Made by a program: the position numbers and the translations under genes. The notes below the pieces were generated by a model, which searched no databases, was not told the origin of the DNA, and saw nothing but the letters and a program-made list of their open reading frames with translations. From Candidatus Helarchaeota archaeon (GTDB lineage Archaea > Asgardarchaeota > Lokiarchaeia > Helarchaeales > HEL-GB-A), in the NCBI GenBank assembly GCA_013375405.1, contig JABXJU010000020.1, positions 1-32,440 on the forward strand: a stretch of 32,440 bases of DNA, written 5' to 3'. This document shows positions 24,323-32,440 of this stretch, in pieces. How positions within the stretch are numbered: position 1 is the first letter of the stretch; each line of letters begins with the position of its first letter.

Positions 24323-25018
24323 CTAGGATTGTATATCATTCCATTTATTGATTATTACATTTCCTAAATTAATAAGGATTTGTTTTGGAGAAGGAGAATT
24401 ATAAAACGAACGTCCTACGACTATCCAATCTGCCCCTGCCATTACTGCACTATCCGCCCCACCACCTTGAGGACCATGTCCAGGGGACATTATTCCAAGT
24501 GAAGATCCCTTTATAATGGCGGCACATTTCTGAATTGACTCTGTTTTAGTAGCGGGGCAAACAATTCCGGTGGCGTTAAGATCTTTTGCAAGTTTGGCTA
24601 TTTTTAGGGGGGTATCTTCTTTTATATATTCAGATGCGCCTTTATGACTCATTTCTGCAACGATATAACTTGCCAATCCATGATCTTTACAGGTTTCAAT
24701 GAAGGTCGTGATACTAACAGGTCCAACATATCCAAGTAAGATCATGCCGTTAGCATCATATGCAGCAATTTTTTCTACCACTTTTTTAATAATGGAAGGG
24801 ATATCTGCTAATTTCTGATGATCAATAATAATTGGAATTTGTGTATAATCCCGGATTTTTGAAATGACTTTCTTTAGCCCATCTAATTCGAGGAGGGCAC
24901 CAATTTTGAGAGCATAAACAGCCTTAATATCATCAATATCTGAAAGTAGAATAGATAATTTATCGAGGGAAACATCCAGTGACGGTATTAATCCAGGTTT
25001 TACAGAATACCATACCAT
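24323..25018 (-). CDS. pyrF: Orotidine 5'-phosphate decarboxylase
   Basis: This 231-residue TIM-barrel enzyme turns OMP into UMP in pyrimidine synthesis. The first-strand Lys38 ('YALKIG') and the phosphate-binding end 'IVVGRSFYNSPSPKQI' fit the family, as does 'GIMSPGHGPQGGGADSAVMA'. The catalytic loop reads D66-H-Q-K-L-A-D-I-P, where most family members have D-x-K-x-x-D-I-P, so one residue is inserted between the first Asp and the Lys. Similar 'DHQK' loops occur in archaeal members as I recall, so activity is likely. It leads a two-gene minus-strand unit with the membrane protein and is divergent from the inositol-phosphate synthase gene. Confidence 0.85.
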   Translation of the reverse strand: MVWYSVKPGLIPSLDVSLDKLSILLSDIDDIKAVYALKIGALLELDGLKKVISKIRDYTQIPIIIDHQKLADIPSIIKKVVEKIAAYDANGMILLGYVGPVSITTFIETCKDHGLASYIVAEMSHKGASEYIKEDTPLKIAKLAKDLNATGIVCPATKTESIQKCAAIIKGSSLGIMSPGHGPQGGGADSAVMAGADWIVVGRSFYNSPSPKQILINLGNVIINKWNDIQS

Positions 25019-25120
25019 ATTTTTACCAAATCCTTTGTTAATCCTTTAATACGATAACTTTATTTTTAATTATACTATAGAATTTTAAAAAATTGAAATT
25101 AATATCTTTGGCGAATTGTA

Positions 25121-26203
25121 ATGTCGGGAAAAAAAATCAGGGTAGCAATTGCAGGACTTGGTAACTGTGCGACGAGTTTAATTCAAGGAGTCCATTACTA
25201 TCGAAATAAAACCGAAGGAATTATCCCAGGACTTATGCATGTGGATTTTGCAGGGTATTTACCCCGAGATATTGAATTTGTTGCGGCATTTGAAGTTAAT
25301 AAATTAAAGATAGGTAAGGATTTAAGTGAGGCGATTCTAGTAGATCCAAATTGCGCCCGTAAAATTAGCGATGTGCCAGAAATTGGAGTAAAGGTAATGC
25401 CGGGTCCGATTGCAGATGGTGTTGCTTCCCATATGGTCGAACCTTTTCATTGTTATGATCCAAATGAGATCGAACCTGTTGATGTTACTGAAGTTTTACG
25501 AATTTGTAAAGCTGATATGTTAATTAACTATTTACCGGTTGGAAGTCATGAAGGGGCCCGGATCTATGCGCAAGCCGCATTAGACGCGGGATGTGCATAT
25601 ATCAATTGTATCCCTGAATTCATTGCCTCAGATCCTGAATGGGGAAAGAAATTTGAAGACGCAGGGTTACCTATTGCAGGTGATGATATAAAGTCTCAGC
25701 TTGGTGCCACAATTCTCCATCGAATTATCGCGGATTTATTTGTTAAACGCGGAATTGAACTTGAAGAAACCTACCAATTAAACATTGGTGGAAATACAGA
25801 TTTTTTAAATATGAAACAAGAAGAACGATTGAAAACTAAAAGAGTCAGTAAAACACAAGCCGTAACAAGTCAAGTTCCATATGACATCCCGGTCCGAATA
25901 GGTCCATCAGATTATGTTGATTTTCTAGATGATGTTAAAATTTGTTATATCTACGCCAAAGGGAAGAAATTTGGTGATATGCCAGTTTCTATAAATTTGA
26001 AGTTGGCAGTTGAAGATTCGCCAAACTCAGCTGGCGTCGTTATTGATGCAACTCGAGCCGTTAAGCTCGCCTTAGACCGTGGTATTTCAGGTCCTTTAAT
26101 AAGTATTTCCTCTTATTGTTTCAAACATCCACCGAAGCAATTCACCGACGCAGAGGCGTTTCAATTGGTGGAAGATTTCATTCAAGGAAAACAAGAGAGA
26201 TAA
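25121..26203 (+). CDS. ino1: myo-Inositol-1-phosphate synthase
   Basis: This 360-residue enzyme converts glucose-6-phosphate to inositol-1-phosphate with bound NAD. The Rossmann loop is 'IAGLGNCATSLIQGV' (about 10-24). The catalytic domain carries 'ADMLINYLPVGSHEGAR', 'INCIPEFIASDP', 'IAGDDIKSQLGATILHR' (the lysine-containing active-site segment) and 'LNIGGNTDFLNM'. The length matches the short archaeal and actinobacterial form. In archaea its product feeds archaetidylinositol lipids or soluble inositol phosphates. The ATG at 25121 stands about 45 nt after an AT-rich TATA-like run (25059-25078) and 102 nt from the divergent pyrF start. Confidence 0.95.
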   Translation: MSGKKIRVAIAGLGNCATSLIQGVHYYRNKTEGIIPGLMHVDFAGYLPRDIEFVAAFEVNKLKIGKDLSEAILVDPNCARKISDVPEIGVKVMPGPIADGVASHMVEPFHCYDPNEIEPVDVTEVLRICKADMLINYLPVGSHEGARIYAQAALDAGCAYINCIPEFIASDPEWGKKFEDAGLPIAGDDIKSQLGATILHRIIADLFVKRGIELEETYQLNIGGNTDFLNMKQEERLKTKRVSKTQAVTSQVPYDIPVRIGPSDYVDFLDDVKICYIYAKGKKFGDMPVSINLKLAVEDSPNSAGVVIDATRAVKLALDRGISGPLISISSYCFKHPPKQFTDAEAFQLVEDFIQGKQER

Positions 26204-26211
26204 GAGTATTT

Positions 26212-27441
26212 TTAGAAGCCTATTTCTTTATATATTTCTCGTTGTACAAGATATCGTAAAATTTCTGCTGTTCCTGCACCAATCTGCGCTATTTTTACGT
26301 CCCTAAAATATCGTTCCAAGGGAAATTCTTTAGTATATCCAATACCACCAAGAACTTGAAGTGCCTCTGTTACAATTTGTACTGCATTATCACTTACAAA
26401 ACATTTTGCGGCCCCCGCTTCTTTAGTTGCCCGTAATCCTTTATCAATCATTCTTGCCGTTCGCAATAGCATCAATCGCCCTGCTTCGATTTTCATATAC
26501 ATTTCAGCAATTTTAAAACTAATCCCTTCAAATCTACGAATTTCTTTCCCAAATTGTCTGCGTAAAGCTGAATATTTCGTTGCAATTTCAAAGGCTGAAC
26601 GGGAAATACCTAAATACTGACTACCGGTGAAAACCCGCTCAGCATCGAGACCATACATTAGAATTTTAACTCCTTCATTTTCTTTACCTATTAAATTTTC
26701 TACTGGAACTTCACAATTATGAAATTTGAGATGAGAATTAACAGATCCCTTTCGTCCAATTAATTCAAAGTCTTTGACTACTTCAAACCCAGGTGTATCG
26801 GTAGGAAATACGATTGTACTAACTCCATCTCGAGGATGGACATCTTGTTTTGTCTTACAATATAATAAAATGTATTTTGCAATACTTCCATTCGTAATAA
26901 ACCGCTTTTCACCATTAATTATATATTTATCTCCTTTTTTTACTGCAGTAGTACGCATTCCACCAACAGCATCACTTCCGCCTGTTGGTTCAGTTATTCC
27001 GATGGCCCCTATGGCAGTTCCATTCATAATTGGTTTTAAAAAATTTTCTTGTTGTTCTTGTGTACCAAAATGAATAATAGGAACTCCATAGAGGTTACAG
27101 CTCGAACCATAAACAACTGCTGTTGGATAATGAATGGCAGAAAGTTCTTCACCAAAAATCATTCGATATACAGTTCCTTTACCTTCTCCTCCAATTTCTT
27201 TTGGAAAGGCTAGTGATAAATATTTTTTACCCATTTTTCGGATGATTCCTAAAACTAACTCAACATTATCTTCACGATCGATTCGTTCAACCAAAGGATC
27301 TATTTCTTTTTTAGCAAAATCTCGAATCTCCATCCTGAATTCATTCTCATCTTCATTAAACATATATAAACTACCAGCAGTCATGCTTTGTCCGAATTGA
27401 AGATTTAAATCCTCAAAACTAATATGCCCTTCTTTGCTCAT
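26212..27441 (-). CDS. Acyl-CoA dehydrogenase, isovaleryl/long-chain type
   Basis: This 409-residue FAD enzyme has all three acyl-CoA dehydrogenase regions. FAD- and substrate-binding segments are visible at 'AIGITEPTGGSDAVGGMRTT', 'YIINGEKRFITNG' and 'LQVLGGIGYTKEFPLERYFR'. In medium-chain enzymes the catalytic Glu is in 'YEGT'; here that site is 'GAGT'. Instead E268 in 'GLDAERV' matches the position used by isovaleryl-CoA and long-chain dehydrogenases, so the enzyme should be active. It would oxidise branched or long acyl-CoA, or run in reverse, passing electrons to an ETF not encoded here. It is convergent with the inositol-phosphate synthase gene, 8 nt from stop to stop. Confidence 0.93.
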   Translation of the reverse strand: MSKEGHISFEDLNLQFGQSMTAGSLYMFNEDENEFRMEIRDFAKKEIDPLVERIDREDNVELVLGIIRKMGKKYLSLAFPKEIGGEGKGTVYRMIFGEELSAIHYPTAVVYGSSCNLYGVPIIHFGTQEQQENFLKPIMNGTAIGAIGITEPTGGSDAVGGMRTTAVKKGDKYIINGEKRFITNGSIAKYILLYCKTKQDVHPRDGVSTIVFPTDTPGFEVVKDFELIGRKGSVNSHLKFHNCEVPVENLIGKENEGVKILMYGLDAERVFTGSQYLGISRSAFEIATKYSALRRQFGKEIRRFEGISFKIAEMYMKIEAGRLMLLRTARMIDKGLRATKEAGAAKCFVSDNAVQIVTEALQVLGGIGYTKEFPLERYFRDVKIAQIGAGTAEILRYLVQREIYKEIGF

Positions 27442-27583
27442 CTTTCACACCTTTCATAATATAGAAAATTTAATTGGGGAAGTTAATTTCTCTTCTTACT
27501 AATTTTATCTCTTTGATAATATAATCTTTTATTAAAGATATTGATGAATAAAAAAATATTACATTTTTACTAGGATATAAACC

Positions 27584-28321
27584 ATGATTCGCGTTGCTTG
27601 TGTTTCGGACGTACATACTCCTAAATATTTGGAGTCATTCAAAGATGCAATAAGAAAAATTCAACACGAGAGAATTGATCTTTTTTTATTCGCAGGCGAT
27701 ATGATTTATAAGGGAAGAGTTGGTGGATTATTAAGTATTATTTCAATAATGGAAGAATTTGGGTTTAAATTTCCAATCTATTCATGTTTTGGAAACGAGG
27801 AATATGACAACTTATATGAAAAATTGAGAGATATTGGTAAAAACAAAATTATTTTTTTAGAAGATGACTTAGTTTCTATCAAAAGGAAAGGACAAACTAT
27901 AGGAATAATAGGAACGAAAGGAAGTTTAGCAAAACCAACATGGTGGCAAGCAGAAAATATTCCTAATATTAAAGAGCTTTATGCAAAAAGAATAAAAAAA
28001 GTTAAAGAATTAGCAGCTGCACTAGACACAGATATAAGAATCTTGCTGTTTCATTATGCTCCTACATATTTGACGGTAGTTGGTGAACCTAAAATGGCAC
28101 ACCCACAAATGGGAACGAAAGCATACGAAGAAATTATTCTCAATAAGATTTTTAAAATTAATGCAGTGTTTCATGGGCATGCACATAGAGGTAATAGATT
28201 TACCTTGTTGAAGAATAGAATTCCAATTTATAATGTGGCTTTTCCCCTCAGAAAAGAAATTACTATTGTAAATATACCAAGGGGACCAGGGCGTGGCTCA
28301 TTATTAAGTTATCTAAAATAA
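27584..28321 (+). CDS. Calcineurin-like metallophosphoesterase
   Basis: This 245-residue enzyme has the two-metal phosphoesterase core: D9 and H11 in 'SDVH', D39 in 'AGDM', N71 in 'FGNEE', H157 in 'FHYAPT', and H197/H199/H201 in 'FHGHAH'. The general-acid histidine of the usual GNH(D/E) motif is replaced by Glu72, which may change pH optimum or substrate. Substrates in the family include nucleotides, phosphodiesters and proteins, and none is indicated here. It lies alone between a divergent acyl-CoA dehydrogenase gene and the zinc-finger protein gene that starts 71 nt later. Confidence 0.88.
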   Translation: MIRVACVSDVHTPKYLESFKDAIRKIQHERIDLFLFAGDMIYKGRVGGLLSIISIMEEFGFKFPIYSCFGNEEYDNLYEKLRDIGKNKIIFLEDDLVSIKRKGQTIGIIGTKGSLAKPTWWQAENIPNIKELYAKRIKKVKELAAALDTDIRILLFHYAPTYLTVVGEPKMAHPQMGTKAYEEIILNKIFKINAVFHGHAHRGNRFTLLKNRIPIYNVAFPLRKEITIVNIPRGPGRGSLLSYLK

Positions 28322-28355
28322 ATTCTGAACTATATTCGAAGGAAAAGTTTGGAAA

Positions 28356-28364
28356 TTTAATATA
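28356..28364 (+). promoter_or_regulatory. TATA box of the zinc/GRAM-like gene
   Basis: TTTAATATA is about 30 nt before the ATG at 28393, and no Shine-Dalgarno sequence lies between them. This supports a leaderless transcript beginning at that ATG. Confidence 0.45.
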
Positions 28365-28392
28365 CGCTGTAGAGACGTATTCTCGGTAGAAT

Positions 28393-29955
28393 ATGCGAAT
28401 ATTATCAATATTTATTTTCTCAAAAACGAGTATTACCTTAGAACATTTTAAAGTGATTCTGAGGCATAGTCCCGTGTTAATTAATGAAAATATTAATCAC
28501 TGTACTTTTTGTGGCGAAAAGCCTGCGATCTATTATTGTGAAAATTGTAATTTAAGTTTTTGTGAGGACTGTGGCTATAGTGATAAGCGACTGGTGCATG
28601 AATGTGGTCAGTGTAGAAGTTCTAATATTGAAGTTAGGCATAGAAATTCAGTAAATGGAGAAATTTACATTTGTAGAGAGTGTGGATCTCTCGATGTAGA
28701 AGTAAAGCTGATAATTCATCGAACCTGTCCCGGTTGCCGCTCATCAAGAGTTATTCCAATAGCTAAGAAGAGATTAACGTTAATTAATCAGATGAGAGAT
28801 GTAATTAGTGGGTTTAAATTCGGATATCAAGAATTAAAAGTCTTCTTAAGAGATTATCGAGCTGTAAGACAAAAAACTCTCGCTTTACGAGCAGTCGGCT
28901 ACTTACATGATCCAGTAATTGAACAGACTTTACTTTCAACGTATGAAGCAATAAAATCGGTTTTTGAGGAGATTCTTGAACGAGCGACGCAGGAAATCGA
29001 TCTTTTACGGTTACAAATAGGAAAATATTATGATTTTTCCAAATGGAAATGTACAGATTTCCCTCAGATTGAGCTTCTAATAAGACAAATTTATGAAAAT
29101 GTGATAAAATATCAAACTTACGTCCGAAAGATCCTCGCACAACCAAAAAAAGAACAAGGTCTTGTTCAATCGAAATTAAATGTAATTCGTTACTATAAAT
29201 CGATTTACGATGAATTTACAGAACATCTGAACCTCTTTCCAGGAGAATTACCAGTTTGTGCCTTCAAAGATATTAAATTTTCTAAAAGCACAATCCAAGG
29301 TTTGAAAAAAGGAAAAGGAATTCTATTTCTTACTGATCAACGATTAATTTTTATTCGAAAACGAGGAATTATCAGAAAGAAAATTCAGCGAATCTTCAAT
29401 TTTTCTTTTAATCATATCTTAAATGTTACTATAATTGGTCGACTCTTCAAAAAGCTAGTTTTCATTCTAGACCAAGGTAATCTTCGTTTTTCAGCCTCGA
29501 AAAGAATGATGGAAGCTATTTTAGATTATTTAAATATATCAGTTAATTTTGGAAAGTATAGAATAAATGATGGAAAAGTTTTGAATACATTGGATCAAAT
29601 TCAGCTCTCAACTAAACATTTAGAAAAGCAGATAGATAGAAAAATAGTGCAATTAATGGCTGGAACACCTTTTGAAGTTGAAACTGAATCCCCACTTCAA
29701 CAAAGCACTGATATAAGAATGAATCCTAGTTTAAATAGTAACAATCCACTTATGAACACAAATCGAATGCTTTTCAAATTACAAACAGAAAAATTTTCTA
29801 TTGAACAGACGATTCAAAACTTAGAGCGGAAATTTAGAACAGGTGGAATTAATGCAACATCTTATATCCAACAGTTCCGTAATTTGCAAAGTGAGTTATT
29901 TATTATCGAAAAGAAGTTAGATACTCTAAAATCTGAATTAAATTATGATTTATAA
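28393..29955 (+). CDS. B-box-like zinc finger, zinc ribbon, GRAM/PH-like and coiled-coil protein
   Basis: I do not recognise this 520-residue protein as a known family, but its parts are clear. Residues 37-69 form a B-box-like zinc motif (C37, C40, C49, C52, C57, C60, H69). Residues 71-115 add zinc-ribbon cysteine pairs (71/74, 94/97, 112/115). A helical region spans 130-280. Residues 285-382 look like a GRAM/bacterial PH domain, with 'LPVCAFKDIKFSKS', 'GKGILFLTDQRLIFIRKRG' and an ending helix 'ASKRMMEAILDYLNI'. Residues 460-515 are coiled coil. B-box plus coiled coil recalls eukaryotic TRIM-type scaffolds. No transmembrane helix is seen. Membrane-lipid or ubiquitin-related roles are speculation. 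Confidence 0.7.
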   Translation: MRILSIFIFSKTSITLEHFKVILRHSPVLINENINHCTFCGEKPAIYYCENCNLSFCEDCGYSDKRLVHECGQCRSSNIEVRHRNSVNGEIYICRECGSLDVEVKLIIHRTCPGCRSSRVIPIAKKRLTLINQMRDVISGFKFGYQELKVFLRDYRAVRQKTLALRAVGYLHDPVIEQTLLSTYEAIKSVFEEILERATQEIDLLRLQIGKYYDFSKWKCTDFPQIELLIRQIYENVIKYQTYVRKILAQPKKEQGLVQSKLNVIRYYKSIYDEFTEHLNLFPGELPVCAFKDIKFSKSTIQGLKKGKGILFLTDQRLIFIRKRGIIRKKIQRIFNFSFNHILNVTIIGRLFKKLVFILDQGNLRFSASKRMMEAILDYLNISVNFGKYRINDGKVLNTLDQIQLSTKHLEKQIDRKIVQLMAGTPFEVETESPLQQSTDIRMNPSLNSNNPLMNTNRMLFKLQTEKFSIEQTIQNLERKFRTGGINATSYIQQFRNLQSELFIIEKKLDTLKSELNYDL

Positions 29956-30139
29956 TATTCATTTTCTTAAAAAAACTAATATTTTGTATTTTACAAAGGA
30001 CTATCGTTCATTTGTATTTGAACTAATTGACTCAAAAAAGCAATATAACTAAAAATTTTAGATATAATTAAATCTTAAAGGATATCAATTTTAGATATTC
30101 CAACAAGAATGATGAAAAATCTTAAGAATTGGTGCTTCT

Positions 30140-31525
30140 TTGAAAATTTTGAATTTAACTGAGAAGGAAATACAAAGTGCAGTAAAAAGAGGTAAAGTAA
30201 CAATCGCACTTTTTGGAGCGGGTAAAGTTGGATTACCTGTCGCCGTTGTTTTTGCTGAGTTAGGAGCGCATACAATTGCTGTAGATATAGACGAAGAAAT
30301 TGTTGATAAAATAAACAACGGAGAAAACCCAGTACAAAAAGAGGCGGAGCTAGATGAAAAATTTTTCAATGTCATAAAAACTGGAAATTTGATAGCTTCA
30401 ACAGATTTGATTGGATCTGCAAAGGAAGCTGATGTGATAATTGTAATAGTACCTACAATTCTAGATAAGAATAAAACGTTAAATCTGGAACCAATCAAGG
30501 ATGCCTTTACAAATATCGGAACGGGTCTAAATCATGGAGATTTAGTTATTTTGGAAAGTACGGTTCCTCCGAATTTTACAGAGAGGTTTATTAAGCCAAT
30601 TTTAGAAAAAAAATCAAAATTAAGGGCAGGAAAAGATTTTGGATTAGGATTTAGTCCTGAGAGGGTATATTCAGGTAGGATAATTCCAGATCTAACAGAT
30701 CGATACCCAAAAATCGTTAGTGGAATCGACCAAAGGACTACAGAAGTTATGGGAACATTGTATGGTATGATTGCCAAAAAAGGAGTTATTAAACTTAGTA
30801 ATATTCAGACAGCAGAGGCTATGAAAGTCTTTGAAGGAATATATAGAGATGTAAATATAGCATTGGCTAACGAACTAGCTTTAATAGCGGAAAACCTTGA
30901 TGTTGATATTATAGAATTAATTAATGCTGCTAATACTCAGGAATTTTCTGATATTTTAATTCCAGGAGCAGGAGTAGGAGGCCATTGCATTCCTGTTTAT
31001 CCGTACTTCATAATAAATCATGAAGCAATGAAAGGGTTAGATTTGAAGTTAGTAAGAGCCGCTAGAGAGATTAATGAATATATGCCATTTCATATTATTA
31101 AGCTTTTAGAAGATGGATTAAAAGAAATGAATAAAACATATCAAAATACTAATATAACAATATTGGGGTTAGCGTTTCGTGGGGATGTAAAAGAATATCG
31201 AAATGCACCCAGTCTTAAAGTGGTTGAAATTTTGAAAAAGAAGACGACTAATTTGAAATGTTTTGATCCGTTATTTTCCAAAGAGGAAATATTTGAAATT
31301 TTAGAAATTCCAGGAGTAGATTCATTGGAAAATGCGTTTCAAGATTCAAATTGTCTCATTTTTCTAACAGATCATAATCTCTTTAAAACATTAGATCTAA
31401 AAAAATTCATTAAGTATATGGGAAAAGATGCTTTGATAGTTGATGGTAGAGAATTATTTAATCCAAAAGATGTGATAAAATTAGGATTTTATTATAAAGG
31501 TGTTGGGAGAGTAACTGAGTTATGA
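30140..31525 (+). CDS. wecC: UDP-N-acetyl-D-mannosamine dehydrogenase-type nucleotide-sugar dehydrogenase
   Basis: This 461-residue enzyme oxidises a UDP-sugar C6 hydroxyl to a carboxylate with two NAD. The N-terminal Rossmann motif is 'IALFGAGKVGLPVAVVFAE' (22-40). The substrate-binding part includes K229 in 'AEAMKVFEGIYRDVNIALAN', and the catalytic cysteine is C283 in 'GAGVGGHCIPVYPYF'. A third domain follows from about 330 ('ILGLAFRGDVKEYRNAPS'). Sequence style fits the WecC/WbpA group acting on UDP-ManNAc or UDP-GlcNAc, not UDP-glucose dehydrogenase. The start is TTG at 30140. The stop overlaps the acyltransferase start by 4 nt (ATGA), so the two act together in making a surface amino-sugar acid. 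Confidence 0.88.
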   Translation: MKILNLTEKEIQSAVKRGKVTIALFGAGKVGLPVAVVFAELGAHTIAVDIDEEIVDKINNGENPVQKEAELDEKFFNVIKTGNLIASTDLIGSAKEADVIIVIVPTILDKNKTLNLEPIKDAFTNIGTGLNHGDLVILESTVPPNFTERFIKPILEKKSKLRAGKDFGLGFSPERVYSGRIIPDLTDRYPKIVSGIDQRTTEVMGTLYGMIAKKGVIKLSNIQTAEAMKVFEGIYRDVNIALANELALIAENLDVDIIELINAANTQEFSDILIPGAGVGGHCIPVYPYFIINHEAMKGLDLKLVRAAREINEYMPFHIIKLLEDGLKEMNKTYQNTNITILGLAFRGDVKEYRNAPSLKVVEILKKKTTNLKCFDPLFSKEEIFEILEIPGVDSLENAFQDSNCLIFLTDHNLFKTLDLKKFIKYMGKDALIVDGRELFNPKDVIKLGFYYKGVGRVTEL

Positions 31526-32286
31526 AAGAAAAAAATATAGATAATTCGGCTAGAATTGATGGTGAACTCATAGTAGATGGTAGCTGCCGCATTGGAGCAA
31601 ATAGCATTTTAATGGGAAAAGTTGAATTGGGAAAAAATGTTATCATCGCAAATAATACTGTCATTTATGGGCCGGTCAAAATAGGAAGTGCCACTTATAT
31701 TGGTGATAATACCGTTATTGGCCATCCTACACGTAAGCAACTAAAAAAATTTATTACAACTAATGAAATGCAAGATTTTTTGGTGTCAAATGGGTGCACT
31801 ATTGGGAAGGAATCTATCGTACGAGCAGGATGCATTATTTACGCAAATTCTCAGATTGGCGACCAAGTGGAATTTGGCCACACTGTTATGGTCAGGGAAC
31901 AAACAGAAATTGGAAATTCTAGCACTATTGGAACAAACACAATAATTGAAGGATTTTCAAAAATTGGATCTAATGTATCTGTCCAAAGTGCTGTATTTAT
32001 TCCACTTTTTTCAACTGTTGAAGATAATGTATTTTTAGGGCCTAATTGTAAATTAACGAATGATAAGTATGTCGATAGAAAAGAATATGAGTTAAAAGGT
32101 CCAACTATTAAGAAGATGGCAAGTATCGGGGCTAATGCTGTCATAATGCCCGATATTATCGTGGGGGAAGGAGCAATTGTGGGAGCGGGGGCTGTAGTTA
32201 CTAAAAATATACCCCCGAATACGATATATATGGGTGTTCCAGCAAAATTATTTAAAGATGTTCCGGATGATTGGAATAAAAAATAG
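31522..32286 (+). CDS. Left-handed beta-helix (hexapeptide) acyltransferase, WbpD-like
   Basis: This 254-residue protein consists of hexapeptide repeats ('IGANSILMGKVELGKNVIIA', 'IGSATYIGDNTVIG' and further coils), which fold as a trimeric left-handed beta-helix. A C-terminal block, 'ASIGANAVIMPDIIVGEGAI' then 'VGAGAVVTKNIPPNTIYMGV' and 'PAKLF', is the acetyl-CoA-binding pattern of sugar N-acetyltransferases such as WbpD/WlbB. It is longer than the ~190-residue bacterial enzymes, with an insert about residues 70-90. Coupled by ATGA to the UDP-sugar dehydrogenase, it probably acetylates an amino group on the resulting uronic acid sugar; the aminotransferase needed between them is not in the window. 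Confidence 0.85.
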   Translation: MKEKNIDNSARIDGELIVDGSCRIGANSILMGKVELGKNVIIANNTVIYGPVKIGSATYIGDNTVIGHPTRKQLKKFITTNEMQDFLVSNGCTIGKESIVRAGCIIYANSQIGDQVEFGHTVMVREQTEIGNSSTIGTNTIIEGFSKIGSNVSVQSAVFIPLFSTVEDNVFLGPNCKLTNDKYVDRKEYELKGPTIKKMASIGANAVIMPDIIVGEGAIVGAGAVVTKNIPPNTIYMGVPAKLFKDVPDDWNKK

Positions 32287-32440
32287 TTTCAAACATTTTT
32301 TAATCTAATTTTCCCAGAATTGCCCTTTGAGAAAGTAAATTTATAAAACGTATTTGTTTTTTCTTCTAAAATTAAATTAGGACTTTTAGAAATAAGTTTC
32401 ATCTTCTTTTTTATTTTAATAAGAATACCTAGATTTTTAA

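Noticed and set aside
26774..27400. Plus-strand ORFs of 99 and 88 residues opposite the acyl-CoA dehydrogenase
   Set aside because: Serine/proline-rich antisense shadows of a well-supported gene.
30054..30098. AATTTTAGATAT repeated at 30054-30065 and 30087-30098
   Set aside because: A short AT-rich direct repeat of this kind is expected by chance in such DNA; no further copies or symmetry.
32287..32440. Right-edge spacer
   Set aside because: AT-rich with no ORF or structured RNA that I can support.

Overview
The window is archaeal, AT-rich and gene-dense. It carries archaeal information-processing genes: the hypusine-bearing factor aIF5A, the rRNA-maturation nuclease Nob1, FEN1 with a C-terminal PCNA-binding box, and a PAC2-family protein. 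Many starts sit about 25-30 nt behind a TATA-like box, which suits leaderless transcription. A Roadblock/LC7 protein, a B-box-like zinc protein with a GRAM/PH-like core and coiled coil, inositol-phosphate synthesis and an IVD-type acyl-CoA dehydrogenase together suggest an Asgard (Promethearchaeota) genome. This assignment is inferred from gene content; there is no rRNA in the window. No tRNA, rRNA or CRISPR array was seen.

Layout. 1-1.4 kb: an unlisted 59-residue AbrB-type regulator and a TauE/SafE permease, each preceded by nearly the same 25-bp palindromic element at the same distance from a TATA box. 1.47-2.86 kb: a complete DDE-type insertion sequence with matching terminal repeats, ending 29 nt before a metallo-beta-lactamase-fold gene. 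3.6-8.5 kb: an accessory stretch with two unrecognised membrane proteins (one with a duplicated 62-residue module), a decayed gene antisense to another ORF, an HhH-MCM-like AAA+ ATPase, and a gene fragment abutting an IS200/IS605-like 3' end. 8.6-10.4 kb: Roadblock protein, PAC2 protein and Hsp20. 10.5-12.3 kb (minus): a deacetylase/deformylase-like and formyltransferase-like pair. 12.4-16.2 kb (plus): a tight run of aIF5A, IMPase-family phosphatase, APH-fold kinase-like protein, Nob1 and FEN1. 16.2-22.3 kb (minus): two large membrane-anchored, sequon-rich surface proteins. 22.5-28.3 kb: B3/B4-domain protein, membrane protein with OMP decarboxylase, inositol-1-phosphate synthase, acyl-CoA dehydrogenase and metallophosphoesterase. 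28.4-32.3 kb: the zinc/GRAM-like/coiled-coil protein, then a UDP-sugar dehydrogenase coupled to a hexapeptide acyltransferase.

How the genes fit together. Several point to the cell envelope: inositol phosphate for lipid headgroups (inositol-phosphate synthase, possibly the IMPase-family enzyme), activated sugar acids (dehydrogenase and acyltransferase), amino-sugar formylation or deformylation, and the heavily sequon-decorated surface proteins. The aIF5A-to-FEN1 run joins translation, ribosome maturation and replication/repair. The first 8.5 kb is mosaic, with an intact IS, an IS remnant, gene fragments and patches of higher GC.
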